64,000 nt of DNA from Gigantopelta aegis (Eukaryota; Mollusca; Gastropoda; Neomphalida; Peltospiridae): assembly GCF_016097555.1 (NCBI RefSeq), contig NC_054699.1, positions 7,875,132 through 7,939,131 of the forward strand, in the 5' to 3' direction. The notes beneath the pieces are model-generated. The model did no database searches and was not told where the DNA came from. It was given only the letters and a program-made list of their open reading frames with translations. The translations under genes were made by a program, and so were the position numbers. Below, one piece after another: positions 1 through 11,086 of the stretch. Each line of letters opens with the position of its first letter. Positions within the stretch are counted from its first letter, which is position 1.

Positions 1-120
1 GTGGCGCGTCGGCTGGAACGAGAAATTGTCAAGAATCATATCCCCTGACTCGGTTCATTTCGATATATGTTTGTGGTTATATCCTTTGTTCCTTTGTAGG
101 TTCAAGTATGCTGTCCTGGG

Positions 121-170
<50 letters not shown>

Positions 171-374
171 ACCTGAACCAATTTCAGCCAATTGTTTGTC
201 GCAAGCGTCTAGTGAAAACCGGCTGGCTGAACACAGGCCTGGGGCACGTTCAGAAGGTCGATAGCTCGCTAAACTGGGTTTTTTGTGCTTAACATTAAAT
301 GGATTTGATGTGATAGAACACGATGATACCAGTCAAACTGTTAGAGTGTCTCAACGGTTGGCTGAACTTGTCTC

Positions 375-469
<95 letters not shown>

Positions 470-640
470 TGTGCGTGCGTGCGTGCCCAGGACAGCATCC
501 TTGAACCTTCAAAGGATATAACAACAAAAATATATTGAAATGAACTGAGTCAGGGCATTTGATTGTGGACAATTTTTCGAGATAACACATACCACGAGAA
601 ATTGTCCAGAATCAAATGCCCTGACTCGGTTGATTTCAAT
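1..640. repeat. Composite repeat family E with CA and GA tracts, partly inverted
   Basis: A block CAAGAATCATATCCCCTGACTC...GGTTCAAGTATGCTGTCCTGGGC at about 28-122 reappears inverted at 486-585 and again direct at 596-645. Between them are (CA)n 124-169, a unique segment with ACCGGCTGGCTGAACACAG, (GT)n 378-421 and (GA)n 422-467. The family recurs at 25445-26190. The frames here are repeat artefacts. Confidence 0.65.
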
Positions 641-649
641 ATATTAGAG

Positions 650-866
650 GAACCCCGCTACATTTTCCCATTAGTAGCAAGGGATCTTTTATATACACCA
701 TCCCACAGGCAGGATAGCACACACCACGGCCTTTGATATACCAGTCGTGGTGCACTGGCTGGAACGAGAAATAGGCCAATGGGCCCACCGATGGAGATCG
801 ATCCTAAACCGACCGCGCATCAAGCGAGCGCTTTACCACTGGGCTACGTCCTGCCACATCCACCCC
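650..866 (-). mobile_element. tRNA-derived SINE S1 (head H1), partial
   Basis: B box GATCGATCCTAAACCGACCG and A box of the H1 head at the right end, core CCAGTCGTGGTGCACTGGCT, T2-type tail truncated at 650. Confidence 0.8.
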
Positions 867-972
867 CACCCCTACCCCACTCCCTCCCACCCCCACCCCA
901 ACCAAATAATAGAGGAGTCTAGTCTGAAATGCGTGTCTGAGACTGTTTTTAGAAATAGTTTTCTAATCTTGT

Positions 973-1487
973 TTACACTACACCAGACTGCAACTTGAGT
1001 ATTTCTAAAGCTTCTGCATAGGAAGGCGGCGGCTCGGGCACCATATGCCTGTTATCAATTTCTCTTTGAGTACTCCGTCCACTTATGACGAACACGCTCG
1101 CCTCGGGTGTTCCCGTCCTTCCCGAACATCCCCGTCTTTCGTTATTACGCACAGCCGAGTGGCAAACATCATTTCCGGAACTATTTCCGACTCCTGGAAT
1201 AGGAGAGCTCGTACCGGAAGAGCTGCTAACTTCCAGTGAGGACATTTCCGGGAGACTAATGGCGGCCGTATTTCCGACTCTTCGCGTTTCATTGTTGCAC
1301 ACCTCGTCGTAGCTCGGAGGTTGATCGGTGCTCTGTACATCGCGCGAACGTTTTTCTTTCTGCCTTCGTTCTCGACAGGCGCGTAGAAAGTGAATGGACA
1401 TCACTCCTAGGATGGGTACCAAGACCGATAAGCTGGCTATCAGGGCTATGAATCCGCCGTCCGATGAAATCTTCGAGTGCTTTTCAT
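973..1487 (-). CDS. Exon 4 (last) of WxxW-domain membrane protein: TM helix and PPxY tail
   Basis: The last coding exon of a four-exon minus-strand gene (exons 22454-22508, 17085-17167, 10564-10771, 973-1487). A clear acceptor (TTTTCCAG) ends at 1488, and the exon enters in phase 1, matching the phase 1 donor of exon 3. It encodes residues 116-286 of the predicted 286-residue protein: a short juxtamembrane stretch, a hydrophobic helix at about 128-150, a basic stop-transfer run (RACRERRQKEKR) and a cytoplasmic tail of about 130 residues. The tail has two PPSY motifs, at 172-175 and 269-272, the second close to the C-terminus. PPxY motifs are known ligands for WW domains such as those of NEDD4/ITCH ubiquitin ligases and YAP, so regulated trafficking or turnover is a reasonable inference. 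The topology reads as type I, with the WxxW domain outside the cell. No AATAAA was recognised downstream. The family as a whole is not one I can name. Confidence 0.85.
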
Positions 1488-1565
1488 CTGGAAAATAAAC
1501 GTAAACACATCATGGATAAGCCTGTTTTTCCCGTACGGCGTGCTTGATCATTCAATGGATTTAAA

Positions 1566-2034
1566 GGGACTTAGTGTTTTTAAACACTATGGTATATGTT
1601 TTACATAGACCCTAGTTTTTAAACACTATGGTATATGTTTTACATAGACCCTAGTTTTTAAACACTATGGTATATGTTTTACATAGACCCTAGTTTCAAC
1701 CCGTAAAAATGGACACTAAGTTTGGTTAATTTACAAACCTGTAACAAATTTGGATACAACAGTGAAACTAAGAGTTTGTGACGTTGAAATACTCTTAAAA
1801 ATAGACTAAAACGCGACTCCATAGCCGTTACTTTTCAGACGCACGTGCGTTTTTAATAATACGAAAAATGCATTTTGTGGTATTAGAAACATCAGGATGA
1901 TCAGAAACGCTTCGGTTGTATGGAAATGGATAATCTAAACAATACAATATAAGTAATGTTTGATTTCAGTGATCATAAACGGCTCTAATAGTGAAAAATA
2001 TGCTATAGTGTTTAAAAACTAGGGTCTGTCCCTT
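1566..2034 (-). mobile_element. TTAA-MITE family A
   Basis: Flanked by TTAA on both sides (1562-1565, 2035-2038). Ends AGGGAC...ACTAGGGTCTGTCCCT; internal motifs CGCACGTGCGT and AAATGCATTTTGTGGT recur in the other copies. One end carries three tandem copies of a 39-bp block (about 1579-1696). Lies in intron 3 of the WxxW gene. Confidence 0.8.
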
Positions 2035-2496
2035 TAAGCATGATAATGAAACAGAAATTAATAAAAACTGTGTAGCCTTACAAATGAGCCAGTCTCTTCT
2101 CGCATTATAGTAACTCGAAAACAGCTTAGACTCCTGTGCAGCTATTCCGAACGGACATAGAAAGTGTGGTTCTTTCTACGTTCAAAAATTGTTACATTAC
2201 CCTATATATAGTGTGGTGTAGCTGGTGTTCAAAACTTGTGGTACCATGTTTCAACCATTTCTCAACCGAAATAGTGTAACAAATGGATACATATACCAAA
2301 AATGTATAACCTACCGTATGCGATAAATCCTGATTGAAGTACTTGCGTCATTATTAACAAAATAGATCTTTCAACAACCTTCAAAACTTTCCCCGCCATT
2401 TTAAATTTGCTAAATAGAGGGAAGCAACTCGCCTTGTACATTAAGAAAAGTAATGACTTAATGTGCGCCATGCAGTACTGTGTAGCATACCTAAGT

Positions 2497-2795
2497 TAAA
2501 GTTTATTTGTGTTTAACGACACCACTAGAGCACATTGATTTATTAATCATAGGCTATTGAATGTCAAACATTTGGTAATGTTTTACATATAGTCTTTGAG
2601 AGGAAACCCGCTATATATTTTTTCCATTAGTAGGAAGGGATCTTTTATTATTTATATGCACCATCCCACAGACAGGACAGCACATACCACGGCCTTTGAT
2701 ATACCAGTCGTGGGGTGGGGAAAAAAACAAATCAGAGAATGAGTCCACAGAAGGGGTTCGATCCTGCGACCTCAATATATCGAGCGGTGACGTAA
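2497..2795 (-). mobile_element. SINE with head H3 and tail T2
   Basis: Tail T2 (GTTTAACGACACCACTAGAGC) at left; instead of the H1 head it ends with GGGGAAAAAAACAAATCAGAG...GGTTCGATCCTGCGACC, a different tRNA-like head. Confidence 0.75.
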
Positions 2796-2816
2796 AGATG
2801 ATGTGATCATGTCGGC

Positions 2817-3075
2817 GATCTTAATGATGATGATTATGGTGATGCTGATCACGATGACGATGATGATGATGGTGATGACGATGATGATGATGATGACGAT
2901 GATGATGGTGGTAATGAACACGATAACGACGATGATGCATGGTGACCACGACGATGACGACGATGACGATGATGATGACGACGATGATGATGATGACGAC
3001 GATGATGACTATGATTATGATGATGAAGACGATGATGATGGTAATGAACACGATAACGTCGATGATGCATGATGA
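2817..3075 (+). repeat. Imperfect (GAT)n trinucleotide tract
   Basis: About 260 bp of GAT/GAC triplets, internally duplicated (GGTAATGAACACGATAACG occurs twice). All Asp/Met- or His-rich frames here are products of this tract. Confidence 0.9.
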
Positions 3076-3128
3076 CCATGTTGATGATCGATTACGGAGA
3101 GTTCTTGCCATGAAGCTTGCAAGTCTAA

Positions 3129-3910
3129 AGCAGCCCATACACGATCAATTTAATTGACAATAATATTGATACAATATTATTGATGAATAATTATTGGCCA
3201 CCAATGACGTAATTATTTACACAATATTTTAAGTCATTTGTCATCTAGCCATTGCTCTAAGCTATTGCCTTTGCTTTTGATAAGCGAAAACATAAAAAAA
3301 CATGGTCCAAACATCAGTTAGTGCAGAGAAAAAGGTTTGACCATGTTGAACTGCCAAAGGAACTTAGAACAAATGAGCAGGCGTATTGTCGAAATTGTCT
3401 TCGTATGGATGAAATAGCAAATCATTATTAAATAATATAATTAACATTTTATTCATAAAACACTAATTTGTCTAATTTTGCATTAATGTTGACATCAATA
3501 GGTAAATATGAGAAAATGCTTTTGAAAAACAAGAAAACATAATTCAAAGTTAATATATATTTTAATAAAAATAAAAGAAACAAAGCAGACAGTGAATTGA
3601 TAATTTTATTAATGGTATATATTTATAAAGAAGAAGAAATTTTCTCTCCTCTTCTTTGTCCTGCCTGGACATGTTTATCCTTAGATGACTGGCTTCAGAA
3701 TGAAATAGTGTGCAATAATTTGACAAAGTGCCATCAACGACACAACAGAATTGAGAAACTTTCAATAAATATCTACCGATGTTTGATTCTGTCAATATAT
3801 TGTGTCAATCAAAAACTTACTTCAATATCACACACTAATGATAAATAATATTGTCAATTTTTATAATTGACAATATTATTGTCAATAAAATTGATCGTGT
3901 ATGGGCTGCT
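3129..3910 (+). mobile_element. PIF/Harbinger-type DNA transposon relic
   Basis: 782 bp with inverted ends AGCAGCCCATACACGATCAA and its complement, flanked by TAA (3126-3128 and 3911-3913), the 3-bp duplication typical of PIF/Harbinger. Inside, 3285-3437 reads KKTWSKHQLVQRKRFDHV, then ELPKELRTNEQAYCRNCLRM and a stop. It resembles the N-terminal conserved block of Harbinger transposases (ELR..p..f.nylRMd). Most of the transposase, including the DDE core, is missing, so it is an internally deleted, non-autonomous copy. Confidence 0.8.
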
Positions 3911-4365
3911 TAATAAAACAAATAGACACACAGACACAATAACAAGAAAACACTTCGAGAGTTCAGTGACTCGCGCTACCTGTAAGTCTATTTGTTTACA
4001 CGCCCCGCAGTGCACTGACCTGCATGCTTGACTCGTCCAGATAATAGATCCATCACGTGTACACATGAAGAGGTCCAGTGACCCGTGGTCTGTACAGTAC
4101 GTTAGTACAATACAAGATGTATGTCACGTCCGTGCAGTAACACACGACACACTGGTGTTCCCCGTCATTATGATTTTCTCATTCGCAACACATCCATAAC
4201 GTGTATACTAAGGCTAATCCAGATAGCTTTTACAATATCGAAGTGCGCAACACAGAGTCCAAAGGTAATTTAATACACGAAATTCTCTATTATAATGCAT
4301 TATTTTCCTGTTCCAAACAGTGATCCATAACTTTTATATCAAATCTCAGCAACAAAACAATTAAT

Positions 4366-4602
4366 AAGGAAGGAAGGAAATGTTTTATTTAACGACGCAC
4401 TCAACACATTTTATTTACGGTTATATGGCGTCAGGCATATGGTTAAGGACCACACAGATATATAGAGAGAGGAAACCCGCTGTCGCCACTTCATGGGCTA
4501 CTCTTTTCGATTAGCAGCAAGGGATCTTTTATATGCACCATACCACGTCCTTTGTTACACCAGTTGTGGAGCACTGGCTGGAACGAGAAATAGCCCAATG
4601 GA
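4366..4602 (-). mobile_element. SINE S1, tail T1, 5' truncated
   Basis: GGAAGG tail, TTTATTTAACGACGCACTC, then core up to GAACGAGAAATAGCCCAATGG. Flanked by AACAATTAATAA / AACCATTAATAA. Confidence 0.85.
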
Positions 4603-4776
4603 AAACCATTAATAAAATCAAAAACATATCTGTACACAAAACTGAGTCCAAAAACCATTTAATACACGATATTCTCTATTATAATGCGTTGTTTCCCATT
4701 CCCATTCTATTACATGTTCTCAACATCAAAACATTTAACATGTTCAGTATATTCAAACTTGTATATCGTATATAAT

Positions 4777-5101
4777 AAAGAAAGAAATGTTTTATTTAAC
4801 GACGCACTCAACACATTTTATGTACGGTTATATGGCGTCAAACATATGGTTAAGGTCTACACAGATATTGAGAGAGGACACCCGCTGTCGCCACTTCATG
4901 GGTTACTCTTTTCGATTAGCAGCAAGAGTTCTTTTATATGCACCATCTCACAGACAGGGTAATACATTCCCGGCCTTTGATGTACCAGTCGTGGTGCACT
5001 GGCTGGAGCGAGAAATAGCCGAATGGGCCCACTGACGGGGATCGATCCCAAACCGACCGCGCATCAAGCGAGCGCTTTGCCACTGGGCTACGTCTCGCCC
5101 A
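4777..5101 (-). mobile_element. SINE S1, tail T1, full length
   Basis: T1 tail, core and complete H1 head (GATCGATCCCAAACCGACCG, GCGAGCGCTTTGCCACTGGG). Confidence 0.85.
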
Positions 5102-5923
5102 TTACAAAAAATAAAGTCAAATTGCTACTCTATACGATGATATTTAGTATGTACTGTTGGACGCTACAGCCACTGATCCATAGTTGTCTCACCAGAGAAT
5201 ATTTCTATACTACCTGATATGTTCTGTTACGTCGTTTCGCGTTACAACCAAACGTCCAGAACTGACTCACCAAAGGCTGTTTATTTAAAATGTGATAGTT
5301 TCTGTTATGTCGTGTCCCGTTACAACCAAGCGTCCATAAATGGCACACCAAAGGCTGTTTATTTAAAATGTGATATTTTCTGTTATGTCGTTTCCCGTTA
5401 CAACCGAACGTCCATAAATGGCACACCAAAGGCTGTTTATTTAAAATGTGATATGTTCTGTTATGTCGTTTCTTGTTACAACCGAACGTCCATAAATGGC
5501 ACACCAAAGGCTGTTTATTTAAAATGTGATATGTTCTGTTATGTCGTTTCTCGTTACAACCGAACGTCCATAAATGGCACACCAAAGGCTGTTTATTTAA
5601 AATGTGATATTTTCTGTTATGTCGTTTCTCGTTACAACCGAACGTCCATAAATGGCACACCAAAGGCTGTTTATTTAAAATGTGATATTTTCTGTTATGT
5701 CGTTTCCCGTTACAACCAAACGTCCATAAATGGCACACCAAAGGCTGTTTATTTAAAATGTGATATTTTCGGTTATGTCGTTTCGCGTTACAACCAAACG
5801 TCCATAACTGACTCACCAAAGGCTGTTTATTTAAAATGTGATATTTCCTGTTATAATATATTATAATCATTTTACAACCAATTGGCCAATAATTAACTGA
5901 CAGCAAATGCTATTTATTTTTAA

Positions 5924-6243
5924 AACAAGTTTATTTTGTTTAACGACACCACTAGAGCACAAAGGATTTATTAACCATTGGCTATTGGATGTCAAACATT
6001 TCGTAATATTGAGATATAGTCTTAGAGAGGAAACGCACTACATTTTTTTTTTCCATTAGTAGCAATGGGTTTTTTGTATGCACCATCCATTAGACAGAAG
6101 AGCACATACTACGGCCTTTAATATACCAGTCGTTGTGCACTGGCTGGAACGAGAAATAGCCTAAGGAGTTCACTGTCGAGGATCGACCCTAGACCGATCG
6201 CGCATCAGGCGAGCGTTTTACCACTGGGCTACGTCCCGCCCCT
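5924..6243 (-). mobile_element. SINE S1, tail T2, full length
   Basis: T2 tail GTTTAACGACACCACTAGAG to H1 head ending GGGCTACGTCCCGCCCC. Confidence 0.85.
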
Positions 6244-6420
6244 GCTATTTATTTAATGCTTGATTTTTTTTAATTAAAATATATCATTTCCCGTTGGAAC
6301 CAATGGCCCATAACTTATACAGCAAATGTTTGTTATTTAATACATATTTTCTATTAAAATTTATTATTTCCCGTTACAACCAGTTCTCTATAACGGACAT
6401 ACTTTAAAACATGACATCTG

Positions 6421-7202
6421 CCATCATATTTTGTTTATAATTGAAACAGAATAAGTGGTGTATTTTATTGCGTGTTAAATTATTTGAATCTCTTTTGAGG
6501 TAATATTTATATATATTTTATATAGTCACTCACAATTTGTTTATCTCTCTGTCTTAATTTTCCCATAATTTTTTTTTTTTAATTTACCTTTAACTGGTAC
6601 ATGTATATCAAAGCTATTTAAATGATCGATGGTTACCGAAAGTCGCACCGTGTCAACCCGCCATTAGCTGTATGTTATTCATGGCGTATTTAGTATCTGA
6701 ACATTACTGCTGTGTGTAAAGCCGCGGTCTCGTGCCATATTTAACTTTGCTTAAGGGCATTTGTATCGTACTCCGGGTTTTTGAAACACGATGACATCCA
6801 TTATAGTGTGGCATGTTTACTATAGCATACAGCCGGTTAGGCGTTTTTTATGTCCTTTTACTCGCAAAATCAAATTCACCTTACAACAGTCATTTATCTG
6901 TTGTATATCGTATGCCTTAAGTTAATCAGGGGCGGATCCAGTAAAAAAAAAAATATTGTTTTTATTTTGTTTGTTGGGGGTGTGTGTGTGTATGTGTGTG
7001 TTTTTTAGGGGGTGATTATGGTAAATTGGGCACATGGACAAACTCATGAAAATGGCAACCCAATTACTTTTGTTATTTTAATTAGAAAAAAAAAGAGGTA
7101 CTTGAATATATTTTGGGGGTCAGCTCCTCTAGTCACCGTAGATACGCCTCTGGTTATTACTACTGTTTGTCATTGTTCGCGCTCGCGCTGTGCCAAAACC
7201 GC
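6421..7202. other. Intronic AT-rich sequence without recognised feature
   Basis: Lies in intron 3 of the WxxW gene. A T-rich stretch (6480-6600) and a TG-rich stretch (6975-7000) are seen; nothing else recognised. Confidence 0.5.
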
Positions 7203-7267
7203 TAACATGAAAGTTAAAAAGTTTGTTTTGTTTAACGACACCACTAGAGCACACTGATTATGAATCA

Positions 7268-7657
7268 TCGGTCTCGGTGGCGTCGTGGTTAGGCCATCGG
7301 TCTACAGGCTGGTAGATACTGGGTTCGGATCCCAGTGGAGGCATGGGATTTTTAATCCAGATACCGACTCCAAACACTGAGTGAGTGCTCCGAAAGGCTC
7401 ATTGGGTAGGTGTAAACCACTTGCACCGACCAGTGATTCATAACTGGTTCAACAAAGGCCATGGTTTGTGCTATCCTGCCTGTGGGAAGTGCAAATAAAA
7501 GATCCCTTGCTGCTAATCGGAAAGAGTAGCCCATGAAAGTGGCGACAGCGGGTTTCCTCTCAAATCTGTGTGATCCTTGACCATATGTCTGACGCCATAT
7601 AACCGTAAATAAAATGTGTTGATTACGTCGTTAAATAAAACATTTCTTTCTTTTTCT
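7268..7657 (+). mobile_element. SINE-2 (head H2, tail T1), inside another SINE
   Basis: H2 head GGTGGCGTCGTGGTTAGGCC with B box GGGTTCGGATCCCAG, body and T1 tail ending (CTTT)n. Flanked by an unusually long direct repeat, 7203-7270 and 7661-7727. Confidence 0.9.
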
Positions 7658-7660
7658 TTC

Positions 7661-7976
7661 TAACATGAAAATTAAAAAGTTTGTTTTGTTTAACGACACT
7701 AGAGCACACTGATTTATGAATCATCGGCTATTGGATGTCAAACGTTTGGTAACATTAAAACCCAAAGGACGAGACCCGCTTCTTTTTGCCATCATCCAGG
7801 TAACTACTACCAAGCATAATCTCACAGACAGGATAGCACATATCATGACCTTTGATATACCAGTCGTGGTGCACTGGTTTGAACGATATATAGCCCAATA
7901 GGCCCACCAACGGGAATCGATCACAGAGCCACCGCGCATCAGGCGAGTGATTTACCACTGGGCTACTTCCCGTCCC
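7661..7976 (-). mobile_element. SINE S1, tail T2, with variant centre
   Basis: T2 tail, then a non-standard centre (AACATTAAAACCCAAAGGAC...) in place of part of the usual body, then H1 head. That centre is the seed of the adjacent 63-bp array. Confidence 0.75.
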
Positions 7977-7977
7977 G

Positions 7978-8238
7978 CGAACATTAAAACCCAAAGGACG
8001 AGACCCGCTTCTTCCCTCATCCAGGTAACTACTACCAAGAATAACATTAAAACCCAAAGGACGAGACCCGCTTCTTCCCTCATCCAGGTAACTACTACCA
8101 AGAATAACATTAAAACCCAAAGGACGAGACCCGCTTCTTCCCTCATCCAGGTAACTACTACCAAGAATAACATTAAAACCCAAAGGACGAGACCCGCTTC
8201 TTCCCTCATCCAGGTAACTACTACCAAGAATAACATTA
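7978..8238 (+). repeat. 63-bp tandem array derived from a SINE interior
   Basis: Four copies of a 63-bp unit (AACATTAAAACCCAAAGGAC ... CTACTACCAAGAAT), matching the SINE interior at 7748-7812. Open frames on both strands are due to the multiple-of-three unit. Confidence 0.9.
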
Positions 8239-8549
8239 ATTTAAACACAAACTCTATTCTTTTAAACATAAGTACGAGACGAGGAGAGAGGAAGAGGGCG
8301 GGGGATTAACTGGCCAATTCCCCACCCCACCCCCAGTGCTGGAGATATTCGGGCAATCCATAAAAAAAAACCCAAAAAAAACCCACACACACACACGAAA
8401 ATACATAGTATTTTGTTTGCAACCTTATTTAGCTGTTCGGTAGTACGACAAAACATTTTGGTAATATGAATAAACGTTAATGTTTGCCCGATTTTGGATG
8501 ACAACATTCATCCATATTAGCATTACTACCAAACAGCTATACAGAAAAA

Positions 8550-8835
8550 AGAAAGAAATGTTTTATTTAACTACGCACTCAACACATTTTATTTACGGTT
8601 ATATGGTGTCAGACATATGGTTAAGGACCACACAGATATAGCGAGAGGAAACCCGCTGTCGCTACTTCATGGGCTACTCCTTTCGATTAGCAGCAAGGGT
8701 TCTTTTATATGCACCATTCCACAGACAGGGTAGTACATACCACGGCCTTTGAAATACCAGTCGTGGTGCACTTGCTGGAACGAGAAATAGCCCAATGGGC
8801 CCACCGACGGGGATCGATCCCAGACCGACCGCAGT
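8550..8835 (-). mobile_element. SINE S1, tail T1, nearly full
   Basis: T1 tail to B box GATCGATCCCAGACCGACCG; the A box end is missing. Flanked by CAGCTATACAG / CAGTTATACAG. Confidence 0.85.
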
Positions 8836-8839
8836 TATA

Positions 8840-10563
8840 CAGGGTTTCAAACAAATCACTAAGCATTTTTACATGGATTTTTATAAATAATATTGTCGGT
8901 AGAATTAAGGAAATGCATGGTGAAAAGGTTTCAGTCCAGCTCATTTTGCCCGAATTTGAGTATTTGTTCCAGCGGCAAAGTAATGTAATAAACCGATCAC
9001 ATTACAGAACGTACTCGCCCATGAAGTTTACAATTCGCTGTATGCGCCCAAAGCAATACTTTGTCTTATTATTCGGCACGTAGCATGCCTTTTGTCGCTA
9101 AAACACGTAAATTTATTCTTTAAAAAGGGTCTTAATTATTCATCGAAAACATATAACTGCAGAATACTAAAGACATTATTTTTTTAATGATTCAAGGGCG
9201 TTGTCTTGGGCACGCAATCCCGGTGTTAGGAGACCTCATAGCAAAGATTTAGTCAAAAGATAAAAGGTAAAATCAAAGTAAGATAAAGTGCAGAAGAAAC
9301 GCGTGTATCTGTAAGATGAAGGAAAAGAACAACAGAAGAACATCAAACTCTTTATCAAAAAGGCAATTGGCCGATAGACTGGTTCTTCGCAATGACCAAC
9401 TGGTTCGTCGTGAAATCGTAATCTCGAGGAATCTCGTTATGTCCGAGAACTAGGCAAGCAGTAGTTAAATAAACGTAATATCATTTTGAACATCATTTCC
9501 AGTCCTGGACAGGAGATCTGGCGCAAATCAGAACTCGTGCCCAGAATGGACGTGCCTGAATCTCCAGTGGATATGGGCACGTTAATGGAGTTTTCCTTCC
9601 TTTTTCCTTCGTTCAACAAATTTGCTTATTAAATTAAAAAATGAGTAAATAAATGATAAAAAAATAAATATTAATAAACATAAAATGGATGGATGAAAGG
9701 ATGGCTAGATGGATGGATGCCAGCCTATTAAATTACTTGCCTATCATAAAAAAGGAATACTTTAGGATATATACTACCAAATCAAACCCCAAAGACGACA
9801 ATAGTAACATATGTGGCTAAAACTCCAACCTGCAGCGTATCAATCGACATAAACGCCACGGATATAAATACTACCACCCCTCACCCTTAATGTGAATGAG
9901 AAACAATTGGGAAGATGTTCATTTCTGAGATAACGGGTAGCATCTATGACTACCCTAGTTACGCACAAAAGTCGAGTACGCTGTTTTACAGGTACCCTAT
10001 ACATGTTTCAAGCACAAGGCTACTTGACACTGTGGTACTAGATGAAATAAAATTGCATACATTTTTTGCCCAGATGAAACTTTTTTTTTACAACCAACAC
10101 ACTCACATTTATCACCAATCACAGGACTTGTGGTGTTCACTTCTCTATCAAAAGTTGGGTACACATCGAACTTTGACCCAGTCGGAAGTTATTTGGTTTA
10201 GTGCTACCTATACAATCTATCAAATATGATGCATCTTTGACCGAAATGATGGCTGATGCTATTACATGTTTTGAACTTGTGCATATCTTTCTATCTATTT
10301 TGATGAAACATTGTTTCGTCGTTTTAGATGAAGTGACAGACTTGACAGCTGTGGTGGCATTACTCATGGCGGATGTCGCATGTGGGGCAGGATACGCACA
10401 TGCACCAATTTGTCAAAAGAGCATTTCAATGGGGAGAAAAAAAGAAAGGGAAAAAAGGGTATTTGAATATGTTATGGGGAATGGGTCCCCTGTCACCCCT
10501 TTGGATCGGCCTCTGAAAACGTGAATTAAGTGTAATTAGTGCAAATTGGCGCTGCGACCTCAC
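8840..10563. other. Intron 3 sequence, little recognised
   Basis: 8840-9010 shares blocks with 52085-52190 (ACATGGAT...ATGGTGAAAAGGTTT...TGCCCGAAT), so it is an unnamed dispersed repeat. A (GGAT)n-like stretch lies at 9685-9720. The frames at 9915-10229 and 10201-10524 have no family signature. Confidence 0.5.
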
Positions 10564-10771
10564 CTGATTTGTCACAAGAATATCGTATTTCGTAATCACG
10601 ACAGTTGACCCCGGGGCGCTGCTCTCTGGCAAGGCAGACAACTCCGCTCTGGTTACACGGCGTTGACAGGAAGTTGTCTGCCACGTTCCTCGCATCACTG
10701 AATAGAGTAATCGTGCCTACCACGCGGCACTGCGTTCTCGTAGACCTATGTATGCAGCGAGGTTTACCTGT
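10564..10771 (-). CDS. Exon 3: C-terminal two thirds of WxxW domain
   Basis: The exon is 208 nt, bounded by acceptor ATATTTCAG (ending at 10772) and donor GTGAGG (10563-10558). It enters in phase 0 and leaves in phase 1. It encodes 69 residues with six cysteines, at protein positions 52, 61, 85, 92, 103 and 111. The end of the exon reads GVVCLAREQ then CRDYEIRYSC, which is the conserved C-terminal signature of the Mucin2_WxxW / cartilage-intermediate-layer-protein domain (pattern GLVC..eDQ..C.DYEVR..C). It contains one N-glycosylation sequon (NQS at 86-88). Together with exon 2 it forms one complete domain, residues about 20-115. In known proteins the domain is extracellular and disulfide-rich, common in secreted mucins and matrix proteins. 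Confidence 0.85.
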
Positions 10772-10872
10772 CTGAAATATTGACACAAATATCACATAGG
10801 AGCTATTTTCAGAGAAGCAACACATACATGTATACAATTTTTATTTTTATTAAATAATAGGTGTACACCAGA

Positions 10873-11070
10873 ACTCTTTTAACGACACCACTAGAGCATA
10901 TTGATTAATCAATCATCGGCTATTAGATGTCAAACAAGTGTGACTCGTGGTCATCAGGGGAAACCCGCTACACCTTTCCGAATGCAGAAAGGGATCTTTT
11001 ATATGCACTTTCCCACAAACAGGATAGCACATACCAAGGCCTTTTATGTACCAGTCATGGTGCACTGGCT
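10873..11070 (-). mobile_element. SINE S1, tail T2, head missing
   Basis: TTTTAACGACACCACTAGAG to CCAGTCATGGTGCACTGGCT; head replaced by the 47-bp array. Confidence 0.75.
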
Positions 11071-11086
11071 TTAAGTTTATGGAGGG

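Larger units (their letters stand above)
4210..6420. repeat. Old 78-80 bp satellite-like array invaded by three SINEs
   Basis: Eight good 78-bp units (5219-5850; CGTTACAACCRAACGTCCATA, CCAAAGGCTGTTTATTTAAA) are flanked by decayed units at 4210-4350, 4610-4775, 5105-5218, 5850-5925 and 6245-6420. SINEs at 4366-4602, 4777-5101 and 5924-6243 split the array. The unit is a multiple of three, so 26-residue repeats read open on both strands; I do not call a gene. Confidence 0.8.

Noticed and set aside
5205-5906. 233- and 215-codon frames with 26-residue repeats on both strands
   Set aside because: Both come from a tandem unit of 78 bp; open frames on both strands indicate periodicity, not coding.
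7755-8309. Repeat frames on both strands (SGSRPLGFNV; KTQRTRPASS)
   Set aside because: Product of the 63-bp array derived from a SINE.
10201-10524. 107-codon plus-strand frame
   Set aside because: No family signature and no start context; it ends in a short repeat-like purine-rich segment in an intron of the opposite-strand gene.
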